From the NCBI GenBank assembly GCA_030456445.1, contig JAKDNM010000018.1, forward strand, positions 1 to 41,698: a stretch of DNA of 41,698 nucleotides, written 5' to 3'. This document shows, piece by piece, positions 21,405 through 29,761 of the stretch. Origin of the DNA: Hyphomicrobiales bacterium. Lineage in GTDB: Bacteria > Pseudomonadota > Alphaproteobacteria > Rhizobiales > Rhizobiaceae. Under the pieces are notes generated by a model. It was not told the DNA's origin and did no database searches. It saw only the letters and a program-made list of their open reading frames with translations. Every line of letters starts with the position of its first letter. The first letter of the stretch is position 1. The translations under genes were made by a program, and so were the position numbers.

Positions 21405-21905
21405 TCAGCTTCCCGCGCCGTTCAACACCGTGACCGCGCGGCGATTCTGGTTCCAGCAGGAAGCCGCGTCGCAGGTCGCAACCGGCCGCTCCTTGCCGTA
21501 GGAGATCGTCCTGATGCGATTGGCGGCGACGCCGCGGGCAATGAGGAAGTCACGCGTCGCGGCGGCGCGGCGGGCGCCGAGCGCCAGATTGTATTCACGC
21601 GTGCCGCGCTCGTCGGCATGGCCCTCGACCGTGATGGCATGGTTGCCGTAGCGGTTCAGCCATTGCGCCTGCTTGCTGAGCGTCGCCTGGGCATCCGCGC
21701 GGATCGAGGACGAATCCGTGTCGAAGAAGATGCGGTCGCCGACATTGACGGTGAAGTCCTGGCTCGATCCGGGAGCCGCGTTGCCGGCAAGGCCGAGCTC
21801 GGCGGCGCTGTTGGGCACCTTCTTGGACGCGCAACCGGCGACCATCAGCGTGGCGACCAGCGCGATTGCGATCGGGTTGAGAATCTGGGCTGCGATACGG
21901 CGCAT
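21405..21905 (-). CDS. pal: Peptidoglycan-associated lipoprotein Pal
   Basis: The 166-residue protein starts at ATG 21905 behind AAGGAG. The lipobox MVAGC gives a lipidated Cys near residue 24. The OmpA-like peptidoglycan-binding domain runs from about residue 55: DRIFFDTDSSSIRADAQATL, then TVEGHADERGTREYNLALG and YGKERP, with the Asp and Arg that hold diaminopimelate. It anchors the outer membrane to the cell wall and is moved by TolB. The terminal CDAASCWNQNRRAV contains a Cys pair typical of Pal. Confidence 0.97.
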   Translation of the reverse strand: MRRIAAQILNPIAIALVATLMVAGCASKKVPNSAAELGLAGNAAPGSSQDFTVNVGDRIFFDTDSSSIRADAQATLSKQAQWLNRYGNHAITVEGHADERGTREYNLALGARRAAATRDFLIARGVAANRIRTISYGKERPVATCDAASCWNQNRRAVTVLNGAGS

Positions 21906-22115
21906 AACCGCCACTCCTTCGCATTTGCGGGGTTTCGTTGAACAACCAGTAACCAAATCGCGGTTAACCGGCGTTCAAGAAACAGGGTTAATTTTTCGTT
22001 TCGTCCGGATTTCCCCCGGCAAGACCGTCTCCCGCCGATCTGGGGCGCAACCTATGCGGAAATGCGGCGGAAACGCGGCCATAACGGGATCGTACCGAAA
22101 TTCCTTCCACCGCTT

Positions 22116-23438
22116 CTATTCGAGAAGCGGCGACCAGGCCGGATCCGACGCGAAACTCGGCGTCGGGACTTCCTGCTCGTTGCGGCCCGTCAGATCGATC
22201 GTATGAAGCTTCGGCCCGCCGGCGCCCGCCGCCTGGCTGAAGAACATCAAGACGCGGCCGTTCGGCGCCCAGGTCGGCCCCTCCTCCTGGAAGGCGGAAG
22301 ACAAGATGCGCTCGCCCGAACCGTCCGGCCGCATGACGCCGATCTGGAATTCGCCGCCGGTCTGCTTGGTAAAGGCAATCAGGTCCCCGCGCGGCGACCA
22401 TACCGGCGTGGAATAGCTGCCGTTGCCGAAGGAGATGCGGTGCTGGTTGGAGCCGTCGGCGCCCATGACGTAGATCTGCGAATGTCCGGTACCGCCGCCT
22501 CGATCCGAGGTGAAGGTGATCTGGGTTCCGTCGGGCGAATAGGAAGGCGAGGTGTCGATCGCATCCGCCGTGGTCAGCCGCGTCGTGTTGCGGCTTCTCA
22601 GATCCAGTGTGAAGATGTTGGAATTGCCGTCGTCGCGCAACAGGCTCATGATGACCTTCTGCCCGTCGGGCGAGAAGCGCGGGGCGAACGTCATGCCGGG
22701 GAAATTGCCGACGAGTTCTCGCTGGCCCGTCTCGATCTGCAGGAGATAGACCCTGGGCTTCCCGCTCTCATAGGACATGTAGGTGATTTCCTGGCGGTTC
22801 GGCGAGAAGCGCGGCGTGAGAGCCAGTGCCTTGCCGTTCGACAGATAGCGCTGGTTGGCGCCGTCCTGGTCCATGATCGCCAGCCGCTTGACGCGGTTGT
22901 TCTTGGGTCCGGACTCGTCGATATAGACGATGCGCGTGTCGAAATAGCCCTTCTCCCCGGTGAGGCGCTCATAGATGGCGTCGGCGATGATATGGGCGAC
23001 ACGGCGGAAATTGCCCTTGTTGGCGAAATATTGCTGGCCGACGAGTTGCTGCCCTGCGAACACGTCCCACAGCCGGAACTCGGCCTTCACCCTTCCGTCG
23101 GCTTCCTGTGACACCCGGCCCGTCACCAGCGCCTGCGCGTTGATGACCTTCCAGTCCTCGAAGCGCGGCGCCGCGTCGGGATTGGAGATCTTCTCGATGA
23201 AGGCCGAATGGTCGATCGGCGCAAACAGGCCCGAACGCTTGAGATCGGCCGAGACGATGTCCGATATCTGCTTGCCCATCGCGTCACCCGACAGGAAGTC
23301 GGTGATCGCGATCGGCAGCGGCGCGACATTGCCCTTGTTGACGTCGATCTCGACCAGCGCACGGGCCGGGATGGTCGCCCCGGCGAGGCCGGTCGCGAAC
23401 GCAACGGCGAGCAGGATGGTCTTCAAAACATGCTTCAT
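22116..23438 (-). CDS. tolB: Tol-Pal periplasmic beta-propeller protein TolB
   Basis: The 440-residue protein has a signal peptide ending at PARA (about residue 27). The mature N-terminus ([21 protein letters not shown]) is the segment that docks on TolA or Pal. Next comes an alpha/beta N-terminal domain and a six-bladed propeller with repeated WSPDG-type units ([57 protein letters not shown]). It releases Pal from peptidoglycan when driven by the TolQRA motor. It lies 33 bases after tolA in the same direction. Confidence 0.97.
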   Translation of the reverse strand: MKHVLKTILLAVAFATGLAGATIPARALVEIDVNKGNVAPLPIAITDFLSGDAMGKQISDIVSADLKRSGLFAPIDHSAFIEKISNPDAAPRFEDWKVINAQALVTGRVSQEADGRVKAEFRLWDVFAGQQLVGQQYFANKGNFRRVAHIIADAIYERLTGEKGYFDTRIVYIDESGPKNNRVKRLAIMDQDGANQRYLSNGKALALTPRFSPNRQEITYMSYESGKPRVYLLQIETGQRELVGNFPGMTFAPRFSPDGQKVIMSLLRDDGNSNIFTLDLRSRNTTRLTTADAIDTSPSYSPDGTQITFTSDRGGGTGHSQIYVMGADGSNQHRISFGNGSYSTPVWSPRGDLIAFTKQTGGEFQIGVMRPDGSGERILSSAFQEEGPTWAPNGRVLMFFSQAAGAGGPKLHTIDLTGRNEQEVPTPSFASDPAWSPLLE

Positions 23439-23471
23439 GGATTGCGCCTCTTTGATCTCGATGGCGGAAGG

Positions 23472-24527
23472 TCAGAACATATCGCTGGGATCGAAATGAA
23501 CGACGACGTTCGCCCAGGTCTGGTATTTGTCGGAAGGCAGGTTGAAACCGCGCTGGTTGCAGATGTTGACGGCCCTCAGCGCGCTTTCGTCGGCCTGCCG
23601 GCTGCCGGCGCTCCGCACGACCCGCGGCGAGCCTTCCAGATGTCCGTCCCGCGACAGGCTGAACTCGACCGTAACCTTGAGCTGGTCGGCGTCCACGACG
23701 CCGGCCGGAATGGTCCAGCATCCGGCAAGCTGGCTGCGTAGCGCGTCCATCTCGCTTTGCGAAAGCTTTTCACCGCCGGTCGTATGGTCCGCGCCGAGCG
23801 CGGCTTCGTCGGTGGAACGCTTGGCGCCGCCGCCCGACGCCTTCTCCTTGTTGAGAAGGGCTGCGACCTTGTCGAGGCTGAAATCCTTGTCCTCGGATTT
23901 CTGACGCGCCGCTTCCTTGACCGCCGGCTTGTCGGACACCTTGCGGTCCGGCGCTTTTGCCGTCTGCGCCTGAGGCGGCTGCGGCCGTGCATCGGGCGCC
24001 GGCGCTGTTTCCGGAAGTTTCATGGCTTCCGCGTCGGGGTTCTCGGCAATGATCGCCTGCTGCACCGGATCGGGCTTCACCTCCTGCTTGGGCTGTGGTT
24101 GCGGCGTGCGCTCGGTTGCCGCCACGGGCTCGGGCTTGGCCTCGGCCTTTTTCGGCGGCTGCTCGGTCGGCTTTTCCGCCGGCTTGACCACCGGCTCGGG
24201 CGCCGGCGGCGGCTCGGCGGTCTTCTCGACGGGCTTGGGCTTCACTTCCGGCGTCGGCGGGCTCTTCATATCCTGATTGTTGTCGCCCACCTTCTGGGCA
24301 TCCTGGACGGGGTCCGGCCTCACGGTCGGCTTCGGCGCGGATTTCTCTTTCTTCGGCGCCTTCTTGTCGCCTTCCTGCACCTGGGTGATCGACTGCACCG
24401 GCACTATATCGACCGGCAGCGCCTCGACATCGCCGACCTCATAGGGCTTCGGCGCCGACAAGGTGAAAAGCCCGAAGGTCAGCACCGCAGCGTGGAGAAT
24501 GACCGATGTGGTTATCCCCGTTTTCAT
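23472..24527 (-). CDS. tolA: Tol-Pal inner-membrane linker protein TolA
   Basis: The 351-residue protein has an N-terminal transmembrane helix (about 6-26). A long Pro/Lys/Glu/Ala-rich stretch (about 50-215) would cross the periplasm, and a small C-terminal TonB-like domain (about 245-351) contains LAGCWTIPAGVVDADQL and a Cys pair. Its low-complexity sequence makes similarity searches weak, but its place between tolR and tolB and the domain plan identify it. It transmits force from TolQR to TolB and Pal. It is 12 bases downstream of tolR. Confidence 0.93.
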   Translation of the reverse strand: MKTGITTSVILHAAVLTFGLFTLSAPKPYEVGDVEALPVDIVPVQSITQVQEGDKKAPKKEKSAPKPTVRPDPVQDAQKVGDNNQDMKSPPTPEVKPKPVEKTAEPPPAPEPVVKPAEKPTEQPPKKAEAKPEPVAATERTPQPQPKQEVKPDPVQQAIIAENPDAEAMKLPETAPAPDARPQPPQAQTAKAPDRKVSDKPAVKEAARQKSEDKDFSLDKVAALLNKEKASGGGAKRSTDEAALGADHTTGGEKLSQSEMDALRSQLAGCWTIPAGVVDADQLKVTVEFSLSRDGHLEGSPRVVRSAGSRQADESALRAVNICNQRGFNLPSDKYQTWANVVVHFDPSDMF

Positions 24528-24539
24528 CGCTTGAGGCCG

Positions 24540-24992
24540 CTACTTGTCCTGTTCCTGCAGCGTCACCAGCCCGAGATTGTGGTAGCCGGCGGAGGAAATG
24601 CGCGCCATGACCTTCATCACGGTGCCGTAGTCGGCGTCCTTGTCGCCGCGCACATAGATGCGCTCGTCATAGCCGGCCTTGGAGATCGCCTCGAGCTTGG
24701 CCACGATCTCCTCGATCGGGATTTCGGTTTCCTGCAGGAATACCTGCCCCTTGTTGTTGATGGAGACGGTGATCGGCTGCGTGTCGGAGTTGAGCGCCTT
24801 GGCCTGCGTTTCCGGCAGGTCGATAGGCACACCGACCGTCAACAGGGGCGCCGCGACCATGAAGATGATGAGCAACACCAGCATCACGTCCACGAAGGGC
24901 GTGACGTTGATCTCCGCGATCAGGCCGTGATGCCGTCCGCGCCGCCGGTGGCCGCGCTCGCCGCGTCCCTGTGTCCCGACTGCCATTCCCAT
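24540..24992 (-). CDS. tolR: Tol-Pal proton-channel subunit TolR
   Basis: The 150-residue protein has a basic cytoplasmic N-terminus rich in Gly, Arg and His. A single transmembrane helix (about 25-48) carries the proton-binding Asp in INVTPFVDVMLVLLIIFMVA, and a periplasmic dimerisation domain follows (VPIDLPET, VFLQETEIPIEEI). With TolQ it forms the proton-driven stator that powers TolA. It lies 38 bases downstream of tolQ. Confidence 0.97.
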   Translation of the reverse strand: MGMAVGTQGRGERGHRRRGRHHGLIAEINVTPFVDVMLVLLIIFMVAAPLLTVGVPIDLPETQAKALNSDTQPITVSINNKGQVFLQETEIPIEEIVAKLEAISKAGYDERIYVRGDKDADYGTVMKVMARISSAGYHNLGLVTLQEQDK

Positions 24993-25030
24993 CGATCGAT
25001 CCTTTGTCGTGCGCCCAACCGGCCTGGTGC

Positions 25031-25747
25031 CTAGGCGGCGCGCTGGTGCGCCACCTTCTCGTCGATCTGTCGCGAGAGTATGGCGGAGAACTCGTCGGAG
25101 AAGCCTTCCATGCGCACGCCGAGTTTGCTCGCATCGGAGGAAAGCTTGTTATAGGCGATGACGGCTGGAATGGCGGCAAGCAGGCCAAACGCCGTCGCCA
25201 GCAGCGCCTCGGCAATGCCCGGCGCCACAACCGCGAGATTGGTGGACTTCGATCCCGCGATCGCCTGGAACGAGGTCATGATGCCGACCACCGTCCCGAA
25301 CAGCCCGATGAAGGGCGCCGAAGAGCCGATCGTGGCGAGGAAGCCGAGCCGGCCTTCCAGATTCTCCATTTCGCGGGTGAGCGCCAGATCCATCGCCTTG
25401 TCGATACGCGATTGTAGCGCGAGCGGCGACTTGGCGCCTTTCTCGAAGCTCTTCTTCCATTCACGCATGGCAGCGATGAAGATCGCACCCATGCCGGTCG
25501 TCTTGCGTTCCGAAAGCGTGCGGTAGAGGTCTTCCAGCGATTGCCCCGACCAGAAGATCTGTTCGAAGCGGTTCAGGGAAGCGCGCATCCGCGTATAGGT
25601 GATGATCTTGTCGACGATGATCGCCCAGGTCCAGACCGAGGCGCACAAGAGCCCGATCATCACCAGCTTGACGACCCATCCGGCATGCCAGAACAGGGCC
25701 CAGACCGAAACCTCCGTTACGGGCGCGGCGAGGGAAAGGGTGTCCAT
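25031..25747 (-). CDS. tolQ: Tol-Pal proton-channel subunit TolQ
   Basis: This encodes 238 residues from ATG 25747, with a TTG two codons earlier as an alternative; AAGGA at 25759-25763 fits both. Three transmembrane helices lie near 15-45, 135-160 and 165-195. GFLATIGSSAPFIGLFGTVVGIM and GIAEALLATAFGLLAAIPAVIAYN are the MotA/TolQ/ExbB signature helices. It is the first gene of tolQRAB-pal. The 239 bases upstream hold an inverted pair of predicted CtrA half-sites. Confidence 0.97.
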   Translation of the reverse strand: MDTLSLAAPVTEVSVWALFWHAGWVVKLVMIGLLCASVWTWAIIVDKIITYTRMRASLNRFEQIFWSGQSLEDLYRTLSERKTTGMGAIFIAAMREWKKSFEKGAKSPLALQSRIDKAMDLALTREMENLEGRLGFLATIGSSAPFIGLFGTVVGIMTSFQAIAGSKSTNLAVVAPGIAEALLATAFGLLAAIPAVIAYNKLSSDASKLGVRMEGFSDEFSAILSRQIDEKVAHQRAA

Positions 25748-25914
25748 GTGCAACTCGTCCTTAACGATCGTTCGGCGACACCTTCTCCCGTGCGTCGCCC
25801 CCGAAACGGTTTGCGTCTCGAAAGAATAATGGCGCCGGTCCCCCGATCAGCGTCGTGCAACGCCTTCTCCGGGGCAAATTTGGTGAAAGGAAGGCGAGCC
25901 GATTCCTTCGCATT

Positions 25915-25947
25915 TTAACCATACTGTTCATGAAGGCTTATGGTTAA
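25915..25947. promoter_or_regulatory. Inverted TTAACCATA repeat upstream of tolQ, candidate CtrA site pair
   Basis: TTAACCATA (25915-25923) and TATGGTTAA (25939-25947) are perfect 9-base inverted repeats 15 bases apart, between ybgC and tolQ and 168-200 bases upstream of the tolQ start. TTAACCAT matches the 8-base CtrA half-site reported in alphaproteobacteria. That CtrA binds here is inference. Confidence 0.45.
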
Positions 25948-25986
25948 GGATGCGTTAGGACTGAAGCGCCAAGCACAGTCGCGCTT

Positions 25987-26457
25987 TCAGGCCGAAGGCC
26001 CCTGCGGCATGAAGGCGTCGATCCATTCCTTGGGGAAACGGCGCGGTCGTCCGCTCTCGCCGATGATGGCAGCCTCGACCCTGGCGTCGACCAGCGCCGT
26101 GTCGCCGCGCCTTATGCGCTGCTCCATGAAGATGCGCGCGCCGGAGACTTTCGCCGTCTTCGTCTCGATGGTGAGGATGTCGTCGATGCGCGCCGGCGCA
26201 TGGAAGACGATCTCCATCTTCCGCACCACCCAGACCATCTTCTCGCCATGCCTGCCATCGGCAAGTTCGGTGTGATGTACGCCGGCAAGCCGCAGGAAAT
26301 CCGAGCGGCCGCGTTCGAAGAATTCCAGATAACGGGCATGATAGACCACGCCGGAGAAATCAGTGTCGGCGAAATAGACCCGCGCCAGAAGCCGGTGACC
26401 CGCCGGCGTCAGTTCGCCGCTGAGGCCGGCAGCCAGCGCTTCGTCCTCATCGGCCAT
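25987..26457 (-). CDS. ybgC: Tol-Pal-associated acyl-CoA thioesterase YbgC
   Basis: The 156-residue protein starts at ATG 26457 with GGAAAG upstream. It has a hot-dog fold with the 4-hydroxybenzoyl-CoA thioesterase signature VYFADTDFSGVVYHARYLEFFERGRSDFLR; the catalytic Asp is in DTDFSG. It hydrolyses acyl-CoA, possibly linking phospholipid metabolism to the envelope. Its place as the gene before tolQ is conserved in many proteobacteria. Confidence 0.94.
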   Translation of the reverse strand: MADEDEALAAGLSGELTPAGHRLLARVYFADTDFSGVVYHARYLEFFERGRSDFLRLAGVHHTELADGRHGEKMVWVVRKMEIVFHAPARIDDILTIETKTAKVSGARIFMEQRIRRGDTALVDARVEAAIIGESGRPRRFPKEWIDAFMPQGPSA

Positions 26458-26500
26458 GATCTTCCTTTCCACATTCCATCCTGCACCGAATTCGGAGAAC

Positions 26501-26522
26501 ACCCCCACTCCGGAGTGGGGGT
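26501..26522. repeat. Perfect 22-bp palindrome between ruvB and ybgC
   Basis: ACCCCCACTCC followed directly by its exact complement makes a 22-bp palindrome without a loop. The half-sequence is identical to the outer arms of the larger repeat at 16553-16647. It may be a collapsed copy of that element, or a cruciform-forming site or terminator in its own right. Confidence 0.7.
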
Positions 26523-26623
26523 CGACACTATCGCATTATCCTGAGTCGAAATCCCGCTCAGTGCACCCTCGGCTTGCCACCATTAAGGGCGATGTTCAAG
26601 GACGCCGCGGTCGACGCGCAGGA

Positions 26624-27664
26624 TCAGCTCTCTTCCTGGAAAAGATTGATCTGCGTCTGCGCCAGGTCGCGCGGTGCCTCCAGCCCGAGATGCCGCCAGG
26701 CATTGGCGGTGAGCAGCCGCCCGCGCGGCGTGCGCTGGATGAAGCCCTGCTGGATGAGAAAGGGCTCGATGATGTCCTCGATCGCATCGCGCGGCTCCGA
26801 GAGGCCCGCAGCGATCGTCTCGACGCCGACCGGGCCGCCGCCATAATTGTGCGCGATCATCGAGAGATAGCGCCGGTCGAGTTGGTCGAGGCCGAGCGCG
26901 TCCACCTCCAGCCGCGACAATGCTTCGTCGGCGACCTTCCGCGTCACCTGTTCGGCACCGGCAACGGCGGCGAAATCGCGAACCCGCCTGAGCAGTCGCC
27001 CGGCGATGCGCGGCGTGCCGCGGGCACGCCTCGCGATCTCCAGCGCCCCGTCCCCGGCAAGCGGCAGGCCGAGGATGCGCGCGCCGCGACGCACGATCTC
27101 GTCCAGTTCCTCTATCGTATAGAAATTGAGCCGGATCGGGATGCCGAAGCGGTCGCGCAGCGGATTGGTGATCAACCCAGCGCGGGTGGTGGCGGCAACC
27201 AGGGTGAAGGGCGCGAGATCGATCTTGACCGAGCGCGCCGCCGGCCCCTCGCCGATGATGAGATCGAGCTGGTAGTCCTCCATCGCCGGATAGAGGATTT
27301 CCTCGACCGCGGGGTTCAGACGGTGGATTTCGTCGATGAAGAGCACGTCGCGCTCTTCCAGATTAGTCAGGAGCGCCGCAAGATCGCCCGCCTTGGCGAT
27401 GACCGGGCCGGAAGTCGAGCGGAAATTGACGCCCATCTCGCGCGCCATGATCTGCGCCAGCGTCGTCTTGCCGAGGCCGGGCGGCCCGACGAAGAGTACA
27501 TGGTCGAGCGCCTCGCCCCTGCCCTTCGCCGCCTCCACGAAGACCTTGAGATTGGCGCGCGCCGCCGCTTGCCCGATGAACTCGTCAAGCGTCTGCGGTC
27601 GGAGAGAAGCTTCAGCGTCCTCGCCGCGCTTGTCGGCCGCCACAAGGCGGGGCGCGAGGGTCAT
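26624..27664 (-). CDS. ruvB: Holliday junction branch-migration helicase RuvB
   Basis: The 346-residue protein has an AAA+ core with Walker [13 protein letters not shown], Walker [11 protein letters not shown], sensor I ATTRAGL and the C-terminal winged helix ending [14 protein letters not shown]. It forms hexamers that drive branch migration with RuvA. Its ATG overlaps the stop of the upstream vapC gene by 4 bases (27661-27664), so it is now translationally coupled to a toxin gene and not to ruvA as in most genomes. Confidence 0.97.
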   Translation of the reverse strand: MTLAPRLVAADKRGEDAEASLRPQTLDEFIGQAAARANLKVFVEAAKGRGEALDHVLFVGPPGLGKTTLAQIMAREMGVNFRSTSGPVIAKAGDLAALLTNLEERDVLFIDEIHRLNPAVEEILYPAMEDYQLDLIIGEGPAARSVKIDLAPFTLVAATTRAGLITNPLRDRFGIPIRLNFYTIEELDEIVRRGARILGLPLAGDGALEIARRARGTPRIAGRLLRRVRDFAAVAGAEQVTRKVADEALSRLEVDALGLDQLDRRYLSMIAHNYGGGPVGVETIAAGLSEPRDAIEDIIEPFLIQQGFIQRTPRGRLLTANAWRHLGLEAPRDLAQTQINLFQEES

Positions 27665-28059
27665 GCGAGGAGTTCCATGGAGGAGATGCGGCTGGCCGCG
27701 CCCTCATCAAAAGTCAAAGTCTTGTCCGCGCCCAGTTCGCTATTACGCATCGCAATCACGGCATCTGAGAAGTCAGCCGCCAGACGCTCATAGCTCACCA
27801 GCGCTTTTCCGATTGTCTCAAACGCCTCGAACTCAAGATGTTTCACTTCGAGCAAGTCACGTAAAGCCCCGACAAGCCGCGTCCGCGGCAGCTTATAGCG
27901 TGACCGCAAGACCCAGAAAAACTCCAGCATCACCAGAATATCGACAAATCCCCGGCGGCTCTCATCGAGGCTTTGCAGCAATCGTCGCGCCGCCGGAGAC
28001 TGAACCGGATCGTCATTCAGCATCCAGCGCAGCAGGATGTTGGTGTCAAGCCCTATCAA
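27661..28059 (-). CDS. PIN-domain toxin of a VapBC-type module (module next to ruvB)
   Basis: The 132-residue protein begins with TTG at 28059, overlapping the antitoxin stop by 4 bases. It is a PIN ribonuclease fold with acidic metal-binding residues Asp5 ([10 protein letters not shown]), Glu46, Asp96/Asp99 (DFSDAVIA) and Asp118 (TFDEGA). VapC toxins cleave tRNA or rRNA when freed from the antitoxin. Its last codons overlap the ruvB start, so it is embedded in the ruv operon. It is only distantly like the second PIN protein at 29028-29438, arguing for separate acquisition. Confidence 0.9.
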   Translation of the reverse strand: MIGLDTNILLRWMLNDDPVQSPAARRLLQSLDESRRGFVDILVMLEFFWVLRSRYKLPRTRLVGALRDLLEVKHLEFEAFETIGKALVSYERLAADFSDAVIAMRNSELGADKTLTFDEGAASRISSMELLA

Positions 28060-28334
28060 GTTGCCGACTCGTCGTGGCTTCGGCTTCTCTCGACGTGATC
28101 GCTGATGCCTTCGCCGACGGCCCGCTTATAATCGTCCACCGTGGTGTTCGGAAGCGCGTACTCCGCGAGCGATCCGAACAGGCTGCCTGCTGGTCGGTTG
28201 CGAGGCACGATCAGGAAACCCTGATCCATCTCGATGAACGCAATTCGGTCGCCCGTATGAAGCCCGAGCCGTTCCCGTATTTCCGCGGGAATCGTCATTT
28301 GGCCTTTGCTGGTTATCTTTGCCTCGATACCCAT
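28056..28334 (-). CDS. AbrB/SpoVT-type antitoxin (VapB-like; module next to ruvB)
   Basis: The 92-residue protein starts at ATG 28334, preceded by GGGAG. The N-terminal swapped-hairpin DNA-binding domain reads AKITSKGQMTIPAEIRERLGLHTGDRI, typical of the AbrB/MazE superfamily. The C-terminal part (about 50-92) should wrap the PIN toxin. It probably represses its own promoter through the inverted repeat at 28352-28378. Confidence 0.9.
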   Translation of the reverse strand: MGIEAKITSKGQMTIPAEIRERLGLHTGDRIAFIEMDQGFLIVPRNRPAGSLFGSLAEYALPNTTVDDYKRAVGEGISDHVERSRSHDESAT

Positions 28335-28351
28335 CAAATCGCTCCCGTATC

Positions 28352-28386
28352 TCCTTACATTTTATCGGTACGTAAGGAATTTGCAA
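28352..28386 (-). promoter_or_regulatory. Promoter and operator of the ruvB-side toxin-antitoxin module
   Basis: On the minus strand a -35-like TTGCAA (28381-28386) is followed after 16 bases by a -10-like TAAAAT (28359-28364). Perfect 7-base inverted repeats TCCTTAC (28352-28358) and GTAAGGA (28372-28378) overlap it, 18 bases upstream of the antitoxin start. This is the usual layout for antitoxin autoregulation. Confidence 0.55.
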
Positions 28387-28393
28387 CCTGGCC

Positions 28394-29014
28394 TCACCGG
28401 GCCAGTTCCTTCAAGCCGAGCCGAATGAGCTTGGCCGAATCCGCCCCCTCGCCGGCTGCCTTGAGCGCGGCGGCGATAGCATTCGCCGCGACGTCGCGCG
28501 AATAGCCGAGATTGGCGAGCGCCGAGACCGCGTCGGCGACCGGCGCCGGCGCCACGCCATCTCCCAGTTCCTGCTTCAGGCCGATGGTTCCCGTCGCCGC
28601 GCCTGCATAAGCGGGCGCCTTGTCCTTCAGTTCGGTCACGATGCGCTCGGCTACCTTCTTGCCGACGCCGGGCGCGCGGCTGACCATGGCCACGTCGCGC
28701 AGGGCAATCGCGTTGGCGAGATCCGCCGGCGACAGGGTCGAGAGCACCGCCAACGCCACCTTGGCGCCGACCCCCTGCACATTGTTCATGAGAAGCCGGA
28801 ACCATTCGCGCTCCAGCGCCGAGCCGAAGCCGTAGAGCCGGATCAAATCCTCGCGCACATAGGTCTCGATGAAGAGTTCCACCGCCTCGCCCGTGCCGGG
28901 CAAGGTGGACAAGGTCCGCAACGGGCAAAAAACGACATAGCCGACGCCATGCACGTCGACGACGCAATGATCCTCGCCGGTCTCGTCGACGACCCCCTTC
29001 AACTTGCCGATCAT
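28394..29014 (-). CDS. ruvA: Holliday junction DNA-binding protein RuvA
   Basis: The 206-residue protein has the OB-fold N-terminus [26 protein letters not shown]. Helix-hairpin-helix units are [18 protein letters not shown] and [19 protein letters not shown]. The mobile C-terminal domain III (about 160-206) contacts RuvB. It binds four-way junctions and loads RuvB. A PIN/AbrB module follows between it and ruvB and another lies between it and ruvC. Confidence 0.97.
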   Translation of the reverse strand: MIGKLKGVVDETGEDHCVVDVHGVGYVVFCPLRTLSTLPGTGEAVELFIETYVREDLIRLYGFGSALEREWFRLLMNNVQGVGAKVALAVLSTLSPADLANAIALRDVAMVSRAPGVGKKVAERIVTELKDKAPAYAGAATGTIGLKQELGDGVAPAPVADAVSALANLGYSRDVAANAIAAALKAAGEGADSAKLIRLGLKELAR

Positions 29015-29027
29015 GCCGAAAGCCCGA

Positions 29028-29438
29028 TCATGGATGTGTATCCGGAGAGATGAGGTCCACCATTGGAAAATACGAGCGATAGCCGTCCGGATCGCGGGTC
29101 AACAGCGCGTAACCTCGGACGGCCGCATGCGCGCCGATGAGGAAATCGGGCAGGACCTTCTCCCTGGCGCCGCCGCGCCTACGATAGGCGCGAAATGCTT
29201 GTCCCGCCGCGAAAGCCGCCTCCCAGGGAATATGCTCCCGCAGGAACTCGGCCGGATCGAGCGCGGCGTCAGCGCTTTCGATGTCACTGTAGCGATAGCT
29301 GAATTCCGCGAAGATTACCGGATTGATGATAAGGCCGTCAGCCAGCCGTCGCGATAACTGCGCTTGCGACCAACGCTCCCAGTCCGGATCGCGATAAGCA
29401 ATGTCGATCAGCACGTTGGTGTCGACCAGCACCGGCAC
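29028..29438 (-). CDS. PIN-domain toxin of a second VapBC-type module (between ruvC and ruvA)
   Basis: The 136-residue protein starts with GTG at 29438, one base past the antitoxin stop. PIN active-site acids are Asp6 (LVDTNVLID), Glu45 (FAEFSYRY), Asp98 ([10 protein letters not shown]) and Asp116 ([12 protein letters not shown]). The final TRD…YFP motif is common in rhizobial VapC proteins and is absent from the ruvB-side toxin. It should be a metal-dependent ribonuclease. ruvA starts 13 bases after its stop. Confidence 0.9.
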   Translation of the reverse strand: MPVLVDTNVLIDIAYRDPDWERWSQAQLSRRLADGLIINPVIFAEFSYRYSDIESADAALDPAEFLREHIPWEAAFAAGQAFRAYRRRGGAREKVLPDFLIGAHAAVRGYALLTRDPDGYRSYFPMVDLISPDTHP

Positions 29439-29439
29439 T

Positions 29440-29691
29440 TCAGCGATCCCGAGTCGCTCGCATCACATCATCAGCGCTTATCGAAGGATCGCCCGTTCCT
29501 TCCAACTTCCTGAGCGCTTCCATAAATCGTTCCAGGCGCGCCTTGTTGGCTTCGGTGATGGAGCGGTCCGCGGTTTCAATCACGAGTCGCCCCCCTTCAA
29601 GATGAATAGACACGTTGCCGTTCGGCTTAATGCCGGCAAGCTCACGCAGATTCTTTGGGATGGTGATCTGCCCTTTTTCGGAAACACGCAT
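29440..29691 (-). CDS. AbrB-type antitoxin of the second VapBC-type module
   Basis: The 83-residue protein starts at ATG 29691 with AAGGG upstream. Its N-terminus MRVSEKGQITIPKNLRELAGI is a classical AbrB/SpoVT DNA-binding hairpin. The rest is a charged helix (ITEANKARLERFMEALRKL) that should bind the PIN toxin. It differs clearly from the antitoxin at 28056-28334 outside the KGQ-TIP core. It probably binds the inverted repeat within its promoter. Confidence 0.9.
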   Translation of the reverse strand: MRVSEKGQITIPKNLRELAGIKPNGNVSIHLEGGRLVIETADRSITEANKARLERFMEALRKLEGTGDPSISADDVMRATRDR

Positions 29692-29716
29692 TACATCACC
29701 CTTGGAAGATTTCTCC

Positions 29717-29745
29717 TACTTATTCCAACTTCCGGAACAAGTCAA
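29717..29745 (-). promoter_or_regulatory. Promoter and operator of the ruvC-side toxin-antitoxin module
   Basis: A -35-like TTGACT (29740-29745, minus strand) and a weak -10-like TAAGTA (29717-29722) are 17 bases apart. An inverted repeat with one mismatch, CTTATTCC (29719-29726) and GGAACAAG (29734-29741), fills the space between them. The whole lies between the ruvC stop and the antitoxin start. Confidence 0.5.
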
Positions 29746-29761
29746 GAACATACGCTGGTTT

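Noticed and set aside
21963..21979. CtrA-like site TTAA-N7-TCAA upstream of pal
   Set aside because: One base of the second half-site is wrong and the site lies between tolB and pal within an operon; kept out as too weak.
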